Positions 6,564-12,400 of a stretch of DNA of 12,400 bases are shown piece by piece (positions within the stretch are counted from its first letter, which is position 1; each line of letters opens with the position of its first letter). The stretch is taken from NCBI GenBank assembly GCA_027859055.1, contig JAQIBO010000472.1, forward strand, positions 1 to 12,400, read 5' to 3'. The DNA is from Spirochaeta sp. GTDB taxonomy: Bacteria; Spirochaetota; Spirochaetia; DSM-27196; Alkalispirochaetaceae. Position numbers and translations under genes: made by a program. The notes below the pieces were generated by a model. It did no database searches, was not told the DNA's origin, and saw nothing but the letters and a program-made list of their open reading frames with translations.

Positions 6564-6595
6564 TTGACAAAGCCCCGTCCCTCTCTCATTATAAT
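6564..6595 (+). promoter_or_regulatory. Predicted promoter of rpoN, placed for a leaderless start
   Basis: In the 47-base lptB-rpoN gap, TTGACA (6564-6569, 6/6) is followed after 17 bases by CATTAT (6587-6592, 4/6), then exactly seven bases to the A of the rpoN ATG. A perfect TATAAT overlaps at 6590-6595 but with a 20-base spacer. Either way transcription would begin at or beside the start codon. This would let rpoN be expressed independently of pyrG-lptCAB. Confidence 0.6.
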
Positions 6596-6599
6596 TAGT

Positions 6600-7964
6600 A
6601 TGCAGTACCAACGCCCTGCACTGGTTCAGCGTCAGGAGCTGCGGATGACCCCGCAACTTCTGCAAAGTATCCAGATCATGACTTTACCGATGCAGGACCT
6701 CAAATTTCGAATCCAGGAGGAGCTGGAGACGAATCCCGCTCTTGAAATCGTTGAAGAAACGCCCAGCGTTTCCCTGAGCGATACCGAAGAACGCGGGGAG
6801 GAATACGAGTACTTTGAAAACTCGTCAGATCCGGGATTCTCCTCGGGGTCGTTTCAGGGTGATGAGGACGGTAAGCGGATGTTCATGGAGGGAGCCCTCT
6901 CCCGGCCGGAGTCTCTGCATGAGCACCTGTTGTGGCAACTCCGGTTACACCCGCTCCCGGAAACGGATTTCCAGGTTGGCGAACTTCTTATCGAGAATCT
7001 TGATTCCAACGGGTTTTATATCGAAGACCCGGAGCGGGTGGTTCCCGACGATATGCACCGCCGAATTGAGCCGATGCGCGAACTGATTCGGACCCTCGAA
7101 CCGACGGGAACGTGCGTGCGGGACGTGCGCGAGTCTCTCGTGGTGCAGGCGCGACAGCTTGTGGATACACCGCCGTTGGTTATCACGCTGATTGAAGACC
7201 ATCTCGAACAGCTGGAGCGGGGGAAACAAAAAGAAATCGCCCGGGAACTCAACGCGACCGTGGACGAAATTGGAGAGGCGCTTGATGTGATTCGGTCCCT
7301 CACGCCGTTTCCGGGGCGCATGTTCTCGACTGAGGAGTCGCGGTACGTGGTGCCGGATCTCATTCTCCGCAGGCGGGACGGCCAGATGGTGCTGGTGTTC
7401 AACGACGAGGAGATTCCCGTGCTTGGCGTGAACCGCATGTTCTCGCGGATCGCCGAGGGGAAGGACAAATCGGCGCGCCAGTTTGCCAACCACGGTGTTC
7501 GCGAGGCGCGCTGGTTTATTAACAGCATCGCCCAACGCAACGATACGATCCTGCGCGTGGGTCAGGCGATTCTTGAATTCCAGCGGGACTTCTTTCTCAA
7601 GGGCAAGAAATACCTGGTGCCGTTGACGCTACGGGATATCGCGAACGAACTTGATTTGAGTGAAGCGACGATCTCCCGCGTGACCAACGGAAAATATCTG
7701 CAGACCGAATGGGGTATTTTCGAGTTGAAGCATTTCTTCTCGAACAGCATAGCCGGGACGGGCTCCGGGAGCTCGCGATACAGTAAGGAGGGTGTAAAAG
7801 AGATTGTGCGGGAGATTCTTGAAGAGGAAACGTCGGCGACGGGTAAGCACCTTTCCGACCAGCGTATTTCCGATCTGCTTGCGCAACGGGGCATTAAAAT
7901 AGCACGACGAACCGTGGCCAAGTACCGCAAGGAACTCAAAATTAGCTCGTCTTACGAGCGCTGA
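6600..7964 (+). CDS. rpoN: RNA polymerase sigma-54 factor RpoN
   Basis: Sigma54 directs RNA polymerase to -24/-12 promoters, which open only with an AAA+ activator. The 454-residue protein has the glutamine-rich region I (QELRMTPQLLQSIQIMTLPM, 12-31), an acidic region II (about 51-92), the core-binding domain (about 100-290), a helix-turn-helix near 343-362 (LRDIANELDLSEATISRVTN) and the RpoN box ARRTVAKYRKEL at 435-446. Full length, no defect. I choose ATG 6600, the usual family start; an in-frame TTG at 6564 is the -35 box itself. There is no Shine-Dalgarno sequence (AATTAGT precedes the ATG). A sigma54-dependent activator is encoded further down the cluster. Confidence 0.98.
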   Translation: MQYQRPALVQRQELRMTPQLLQSIQIMTLPMQDLKFRIQEELETNPALEIVEETPSVSLSDTEERGEEYEYFENSSDPGFSSGSFQGDEDGKRMFMEGALSRPESLHEHLLWQLRLHPLPETDFQVGELLIENLDSNGFYIEDPERVVPDDMHRRIEPMRELIRTLEPTGTCVRDVRESLVVQARQLVDTPPLVITLIEDHLEQLERGKQKEIARELNATVDEIGEALDVIRSLTPFPGRMFSTEESRYVVPDLILRRRDGQMVLVFNDEEIPVLGVNRMFSRIAEGKDKSARQFANHGVREARWFINSIAQRNDTILRVGQAILEFQRDFFLKGKKYLVPLTLRDIANELDLSEATISRVTNGKYLQTEWGIFELKHFFSNSIAGTGSGSSRYSKEGVKEIVREILEEETSATGKHLSDQRISDLLAQRGIKIARRTVAKYRKELKISSSYER

Positions 7965-7987
7965 TCTGTTACACGGGAGGCTTTACG

Positions 7988-8287
7988 ATGAACATGACGA
8001 TCAAATCGGTACACTTTGACGCTGATGATCTAACCAAAGAACTTATTGAGACACGACTGCAGAAGATCGATTTCGCCGCCGACAAGATCGTTGATCTGGA
8101 CTTCACTCTGACCAAGGAGAAGGGGCATTCTTTTGCACTGGAGGCGAAGATTCACTTCCGCTGGGGCACGACGGCGGTCATAAAAACCGGCGGGTACGAG
8201 CTCCATAAAGCGATTAACGAGCTGATCGACAAACTGGACCAGAAGGTGCGCAAAGAGGTAGAAAAGGCTCAGGAGCATAAGCCGTAA
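7988..8287 (+). CDS. hpf: Ribosome hibernation promoting factor, short form (HPF/YfiA family)
   Basis: Binds the 30S decoding region and inactivates or protects ribosomes in stationary phase or under stress. The 99-residue protein has the family's beta-alpha-beta-beta-beta-alpha pattern: MTIKSVHFDADDLTKELIETRLQ, then VDLDFTLTKEKGHSFALEAKI, and a final helix LHKAINELIDKLDQKVRKEVEKAQEHK. It is the short form without the dimerising C-terminal domain of long HPF. A strong GGGAGG lies seven bases before the ATG. Placement directly after rpoN (23-base gap) is the classic position in many bacteria. hprK follows after two bases. Confidence 0.93.
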   Translation: MNMTIKSVHFDADDLTKELIETRLQKIDFAADKIVDLDFTLTKEKGHSFALEAKIHFRWGTTAVIKTGGYELHKAINELIDKLDQKVRKEVEKAQEHKP

Positions 8288-8289
8288 CG

Positions 8290-9273
8290 ATGGACCAGTT
8301 TACCGTTCTGGATCTGATTGATCTTGATCTCAAGGAGCACAACGATCTCGGCGTACGCTGTGTCAACGGGCGGCAGGGCCTGCTGCGGCCGATTTCGATT
8401 CCGGACCTGAACCGGCCGGGCCTCGCGCTCAGCGGGTTTTTTGACAATTTCGGCTTCAACCGGATCCAGATCTTTGGACGGGGCGAGCACTCGTACCTGG
8501 AAAAGCTGGAACGGGAAGACTCCACCGAGACGATCGCCGAACTGTTTCGTCGTGGTGTTCCCTGCTGCATATTCACCCACGGAATGTCACCGACGGAGGA
8601 TTTCAGTCGCCTCGCCGAAGAGGCAAATACGCCGGTTCTGCAGACGCATCTCGAGACAAGCGAGTTTGTGATGCGCCTCATTCGCGCCCTGGGCAATGTT
8701 TTTGCCGCAAAACAGACGATCCACGGTACACTGATCGAAGTGTTTGGAATCGGTGTTCTCATTCTTGGTGACAGCGGTGTCGGTAAGAGCGAGGCCGCCC
8801 TGGAGCTGATCGAGCGGGGACACCGGCTGGTGGCCGATGACGCGGTGGAGATTCGCCGCGTGGCCGGCAACATTCTGCAGGGGCAGGGCGCCAATCCCGC
8901 GCTGGGGCATCACATGGAGATCCGCGGGCTGGGTATTATCAATATTACCCACCTGTTCGGGGTCGGATCCATTCGTGATAACAAGCAGATTCAGCTGATC
9001 TGCCAGCTCGAGGTGTGGGATTCCCGCAAGGCTTACGACCGAATCGGGGCGGAGGAGCGGACGTGGGAAATTCTCGGGGTGGCGACGCCGTATCTTGAGA
9101 TCCCGGTAAAACCGGGGCGGAACGTTCCGATCATTATCGAAACCGCGACGATGAATGAACGGTTGAAAAAGATGGGGTATTACAGTGCCCGCGAGTTTAA
9201 CCAGACGGTCATGCGCTGGCTTGACAGTGAAAACGCCCGCAAAGCGTATCTTCAGAAAAAGGGCATTACGTGA
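8290..9273 (+). CDS. hprK: HPr kinase/phosphorylase HprK
   Basis: Bifunctional enzyme that phosphorylates HPr on Ser46 with ATP (or pyrophosphate) and removes that phosphate, linking energy state to regulation. The 327-residue protein has the N-terminal domain (about 1-130), catalytic-region His145 in IHGTLIEVFG, P-loop GDSGVGKS (160-167), acidic VADDAVEI (181-188), the family signature MEIRGLGIINI (209-219) and the C-terminal PVKPGRNVP loop (272-280). Length is typical of full-length HprK rather than the truncated alphaproteobacterial form. Its ATG is two bases after the hpf stop; AGGAG is 14 bases upstream, too far to work well, so translation is probably coupled to hpf. Its substrate ptsH follows. 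Confidence 0.97.
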   Translation: MDQFTVLDLIDLDLKEHNDLGVRCVNGRQGLLRPISIPDLNRPGLALSGFFDNFGFNRIQIFGRGEHSYLEKLEREDSTETIAELFRRGVPCCIFTHGMSPTEDFSRLAEEANTPVLQTHLETSEFVMRLIRALGNVFAAKQTIHGTLIEVFGIGVLILGDSGVGKSEAALELIERGHRLVADDAVEIRRVAGNILQGQGANPALGHHMEIRGLGIINITHLFGVGSIRDNKQIQLICQLEVWDSRKAYDRIGAEERTWEILGVATPYLEIPVKPGRNVPIIIETATMNERLKKMGYYSAREFNQTVMRWLDSENARKAYLQKKGIT

Positions 9274-9283
9274 GGTTTTATAC

Positions 9284-9550
9284 ATGACCGAGAAAGATGT
9301 TGTCGTCAAGAACCGGGCCGGGATACACGCGCGCCCGGCTGCCCTGATCGTCCAGACCGCATCGCAATACGCCGCTCATATCGAGTTCAAGAACGATCAT
9401 GAGACGATCAACGCAAAATCGATCATGGGTATTATCACCCTCGGTGCAAGTTACAACTCCACCATCACCATTGCCGCCGACGGCGAGGACGAGGCCGAAG
9501 CGGTAGAACGTCTTGGGCAGCTCTTCGAGAACCGGTTTGAGGAAGATTAG
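9284..9550 (+). CDS. ptsH: HPr phosphocarrier protein
   Basis: Small phosphocarrier of the phosphotransferase system. The 88-residue protein has the EI-dependent site His15 in RAGIHARPAA (11-20) and the HprK target Ser46 in KSIMGI (45-50), followed by the conserved LGA turn and an EDE-AEAVERL helix. Both sites are intact, so it can carry both modifications, and the Ser46 context fits regulation by the upstream HprK. Start at ATG 9284 is set by TGAGGT eight bases upstream, overlapping the hprK stop; a longer frame from 9185 would overlap hprK by 89 bases. No EI, EIIA or sugar permease gene is in the window, so a regulatory rather than sugar-uptake role is likely, though not shown. Confidence 0.96.
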   Translation: MTEKDVVVKNRAGIHARPAALIVQTASQYAAHIEFKNDHETINAKSIMGIITLGASYNSTITIAADGEDEAEAVERLGQLFENRFEED

Positions 9551-9568
9551 ACCGCTTCAGCACCACTG

Positions 9569-11404
9569 ATGAAAGTCTTTCGGAACGCATCGGCATCGAT
9601 GACGACCCTTGCGAGTCTGGGGGCGCTTTACGCAGTCATCGTCGGTCTGACTGTGCTTCTCGCAAACCGCGTCCTGGCAAATCCGGAGGCGCTTACCGGC
9701 GCCCGGGTGTGGGTGTTCGCCCTCATCGCGGCGCTGCTCCCGTTCGGGCTGCTCGTTGCCGTGGGTCTGAGCATATTTCGACTCCTCCGCGACCGCAGCA
9801 TGGGCAAGCCGGGAGCGGGGTTCAAGGCGCGCCTGACTACATTTTTCGCGATCGTCGTCATCCTTGCGGCGATACCCCAGGGGCTCGTCGCCGTTGGAGT
9901 GCTTTCCTCGGCGATGCAAATGCTTTTTAACGCCAATACCGGGGTGTCTCTCCGGAATGGTCTGGACCTCGCCCTGGACTACTACGAGGAACAGATCGCC
10001 GACCTCGAGGTGCTTGCCGCCGATGGGACGCTGCAGGCGGCGATTGACCGTCACCGGCCGGAGCTGCTGACGACACCTCCGGGGCAACCGATCTGGCCGA
10101 ATCTGTTGCAGCGGGAACCGCGAACTGTGGGGGTGCAACTGTTCGACGTCGCCGGAAACGAATTGCTCTTCCTTGGAGACGAGCGGTATCGGCGGTCCGT
10201 AGCTCCCGGCGCGTTGAGTCCCGGTGATATCGGACGGGTAAACCGCGTCTCAATCGGTGGCGTCGGGTTGCTCAGATTGACCGCAGCGGTTCGCTATTCA
10301 TCCCCCGGCGACGGCGGGGCGCGCTCCCTCGAGCCCGCAGGTACGGCGGTTCTCACCGTCGGATTGCCGGACGGCTTCGAAGCGCAGGCTGCGACGATTA
10401 CGGAAACGATCAGCGTGTTTTCGCGACTCGAGGCGTTGCGACCGGCGTTTGTGCTTGTTGTGGCACTTATGTACGGTTTCTTCTCGTTGCCGCTGCTTCT
10501 GCTGTCGATTCTCGCCAGCTTCTTCTTCTCCGATCGCATTATGCGTCCGATCGAATCTCTTGAAGACGCGACGCGTCGCGTGACGGAGGGAGATTACTCC
10601 GTTCGGATTCTGAGTCGCCCGGGAGAAGACCTGGGCGTCATGGTCAACTCGTTTAACCGGATGGTCAACGAACTTGATCGGGCGCGGCGCCGCATCGCCC
10701 AGACGGAAAAGGTACAGGCGTGGCAGGAGATAGCCCAGCGCCTGGCCCACGAGGTGAAAAACCCGCTCACCCCTATCCGCCTGGCCGCCGAACGCCTGCG
10801 CCGCCGGTACGAGGCGGGTGCCGACGATTTTCCCGAGGTGCTTCGGCGCACAACCGCCACCATCGTTCGCGAAACCGAGGCGCTCACGGCGCTTCTCAAC
10901 GAGTTTCGCTCGTTTTCCCGACTCCCGGATCCGCGCCCGGAGCCGATCCTGCTCAGAGAGCTTGTCGCTGCGGCGGCAGCCGTTTACCATGAAGACCCGG
11001 GTGTACGTATCAGTATGGATGGAATTGATCCGGGCCTGGTCATCCCGGCAGACCGCGGCCAGTTACGTCAGGTGATAGTCAATCTGTTTACCAATTCCGT
11101 TGAGGCAAGCGGTGGAAACGTCAACATCACCTGTGCCGCCGATGTGATTGAACAGAGCGGTAGTGAGGTGTGCCGTATTCGGGTTGAAGACGACGGTCCG
11201 GGGATTCCCGAGGATATCCGCGAGCAGATCTTTGATCCCTACGTGACCAGCAAACAGAGTGGTACCGGTCTGGGGCTGGCGATCGTGGAGCGAATCGTCT
11301 ACGACCACGACGGACGGCTCCATGTGGAAAGTGCACCGGGGAGCGGAACGACGATCATCGTCAGTCTGCCGGTGCATATCGATCAGCGAAGGAATGAACA
11401 ATGA
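9569..11404 (+). CDS. NtrY-like membrane sensor histidine kinase
   Basis: Inner-membrane kinase probably phosphorylating the response regulator encoded next. The 611-residue protein has three N-terminal transmembrane segments (about 14-34, 46-70, 88-116), an extracytoplasmic region of about 175 residues (117-290), a fourth segment (about 292-320), a HAMP linker (about 320-372), a coiled stretch, and a HisKA domain with H-box RLAHEVKNPLTPI (His394). Its ATPase domain has N-box NLFTNS (505-510), DDGPGI (541-546), FDPYVT (555-560) and GTGLGL (565-570). The membrane layout and H-box are NtrY-like, but the PAS domain normally found between HAMP and HisKA is missing. The ATG lacks a Shine-Dalgarno sequence and lies 18 bases after ptsH. 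It ends in an ATGA overlap with the regulator gene. The signal sensed is unknown. Confidence 0.9.
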   Translation: MKVFRNASASMTTLASLGALYAVIVGLTVLLANRVLANPEALTGARVWVFALIAALLPFGLLVAVGLSIFRLLRDRSMGKPGAGFKARLTTFFAIVVILAAIPQGLVAVGVLSSAMQMLFNANTGVSLRNGLDLALDYYEEQIADLEVLAADGTLQAAIDRHRPELLTTPPGQPIWPNLLQREPRTVGVQLFDVAGNELLFLGDERYRRSVAPGALSPGDIGRVNRVSIGGVGLLRLTAAVRYSSPGDGGARSLEPAGTAVLTVGLPDGFEAQAATITETISVFSRLEALRPAFVLVVALMYGFFSLPLLLLSILASFFFSDRIMRPIESLEDATRRVTEGDYSVRILSRPGEDLGVMVNSFNRMVNELDRARRRIAQTEKVQAWQEIAQRLAHEVKNPLTPIRLAAERLRRRYEAGADDFPEVLRRTTATIVRETEALTALLNEFRSFSRLPDPRPEPILLRELVAAAAAVYHEDPGVRISMDGIDPGLVIPADRGQLRQVIVNLFTNSVEASGGNVNITCAADVIEQSGSEVCRIRVEDDGPGIPEDIREQIFDPYVTSKQSGTGLGLAIVERIVYDHDGRLHVESAPGSGTTIIVSLPVHIDQRRNEQ

Positions 11405-12400
11405 AGACCGTTCTTGTCGTCGATGACGAGGAGGGAATCCGCGACATCCTGTCGGACATTCTCTCCGACGAACACTACCGCGTTCTCACCGCCGGCGACG
11501 GCCTGGCCGCGCTCGAACTGTTGGAGCACGAACTGGTGGACTGTATTCTGCTTGACGTCTGGCTGCCGGGAAGGGGTGGTCTGGATGTCCTTGAAGATGT
11601 GCGCCGCGACTATCCCCGCGTCCCGGTGGTCATTATCAGCGGTCACGGCAACATCGATATGGCGGTAAAAGCGGTCAAACAGGGAGCGTACGATTTTCTC
11701 GAAAAGCCGCTGAGCCTCGAGCGCGTGGTGACGGTGGTCCGAAACGCGGTGGAGCTGCAGGAGCTCCGTGAAGAAAACAGCGAGCTCCGCGGCCAGGTAC
11801 GTCCGGCAGCGCGGCTGATCGGGCACAGCCCCGGGATCGGCATGGTACGCACCCTCATAACGCAAACCGCCGACAGCGATGCCCGTGTCCTGATAACCGG
11901 AGAAAACGGAAGTGGGAAAGAGCTGGTCGCCCGGGAGATCCACGAACAGAGTTCCCGCCGAAACGGGGCGTTTGTTGCGGTAAACTGTGCGGCGATTCCG
12001 GACACCCTCATCGAAAGTGAACTGTTCGGCCATGAAAAAGGTGCGTTTACCGGCGCATCCGGAGTGCGTCAGGGTAAGTTCGAACGGGCTCACGGCGGCA
12101 CCCTGTTCCTTGACGAGGTAGCCGACATGTCCCTCAGCGCACAGGCCAAAGTACTGCGGGTGATCCAGGAGATGCGGTTTGAACGTGTCGGTGGTGAGCA
12201 GTCGCTCCACGTGGATGTTCGCGTTGTCGCAGCCACCAACAAGGATATTCAGGAGGAGATCCGCAACCAGCGGTTTCGGGAAGATCTCTTTTTCCGCCTG
12301 AACGTCGTTCCGGTGCATATGCCGGCGCTGCGCGATCGCCTTGAGGATATTCCGCTCCTCCTCGCCGATTTTCTCAAGGCGGCGGGACGCGAGATGGAAC
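11401..12400 (+). CDS. NtrX-like sigma54-dependent response regulator (3' end outside window)
   Basis: Cytoplasmic transcription activator, the likely partner of the upstream kinase. The 333 visible residues contain a receiver domain (about 1-120; acidic Asp8-Asp9, phosphoacceptor Asp52 in LLDVWLP, Ser80, Lys102 in EKP), a helical linker (118-135) and most of an AAA+ domain. The AAA+ part has Walker A GENGSGKE (167-174), ESELFGHEKGAFTGA (205-219) with the GAFTGA loop that contacts sigma54, Walker B LFLDE (235-239), VRVVAATN (273-280) and arginine-finger region FREDLFFRL (292-300). The DNA-binding end lies beyond 12400. The start has GAAGGA about eight bases upstream and overlaps the kinase stop (ATGA). 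The intact GAFTGA means it should work with the RpoN encoded in the same cluster. The AtoC/NtrC class is the alternative label. Confidence 0.93.
   Translation, partial: MKTVLVVDDEEGIRDILSDILSDEHYRVLTAGDGLAALELLEHELVDCILLDVWLPGRGGLDVLEDVRRDYPRVPVVIISGHGNIDMAVKAVKQGAYDFLEKPLSLERVVTVVRNAVELQELREENSELRGQVRPAARLIGHSPGIGMVRTLITQTADSDARVLITGENGSGKELVAREIHEQSSRRNGAFVAVNCAAIPDTLIESELFGHEKGAFTGASGVRQGKFERAHGGTLFLDEVADMSLSAQAKVLRVIQEMRFERVGGEQSLHVDVRVVAATNKDIQEEIRNQRFREDLFFRLNVVPVHMPALRDRLEDIPLLLADFLKAAGREME

Noticed and set aside
5761..6570. Leftward open frame (269 codons) opposite lptB
   Set aside because: LptB on the plus strand has all ABC motifs and correct length; the antisense product resembles nothing.
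9185..9283. 33-residue N-terminal extension of HPr
   Set aside because: Overlaps hprK by 89 bases; HPr proteins start at the position given by ATG 9284, which has a well-placed TGAGGT.
11383..12318. Long leftward open frame (311 codons) opposite the NtrX-like regulator
   Set aside because: The sense frame has every AAA+ and receiver motif in order; the antisense product has none. It is a shadow.

Overview
The window is dense bacterial chromosome, high-50s % GC by eye. I see no mobile element, tRNA, rRNA or CRISPR array and no gene-free stretch over 300 bases. The gene set (CheR/CheB, a pyrG-lptCAB-rpoN-hpf-hprK-ptsH block, then an NtrY/NtrX-like sigma54 two-component pair) indicates a diderm, motile bacterium. 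My best guess is a free-living member of the Spirochaetota. This rests on gene content and protein style recalled from memory, so it is moderate confidence; a deltaproteobacterium-like lineage is the main alternative.

Layout. Bases 1-2792 are read leftwards: cheR (2792-1977), cheB (1971-754) and lipB (751-47), with gaps of 5 and 2 bases, so one operon of two chemoreceptor-adaptation enzymes plus octanoyltransferase. At the far left edge a rightward frame may end at 81, convergent with lipB. Bases 2793-2926 form a divergent promoter region, the only strand switch apart from that edge frame. From 2927 everything is read rightwards: pyrG, lptC, lptA and lptB with 1-, 4- and 8-base overlaps; rpoN behind its own promoter-like sequence; then hpf, hprK and ptsH; then an NtrY-like membrane sensor kinase and an NtrX-like sigma54 activator that runs off the right end.

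How the genes fit together. pyrG supplies CTP. LptC, LptA and LptB form the periplasmic and ATPase parts of an envelope glycolipid exporter. RpoN is sigma54, and the last gene is an activator with an intact GAFTGA loop that needs sigma54. Hpf, HprK and HPr (His15 and Ser46 both present) form a regulatory, carbon- or energy-sensing branch. In many diderms kds (Kdo synthesis) genes lie between pyrG and lptC, and rapZ or EIIA genes lie near hprK; here both groups are absent from the cluster.

The least expected signal is regulatory. The three likely operon heads (cheR, pyrG, rpoN) lack a Shine-Dalgarno sequence and have a perfect TTGACA -35 box with a -10 box ending only 7, 11 and 7 bases before the start codon. 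Their mRNAs would be leaderless or nearly so. Most downstream genes carry ordinary Shine-Dalgarno sequences. The pyrG promoter also places CCCGG at positions 6-10 after the -10 box, like the CTP-sensed start region of enterobacterial pyrC. I found no wholly unknown multi-gene system; these regulatory patterns are the strongest leads.
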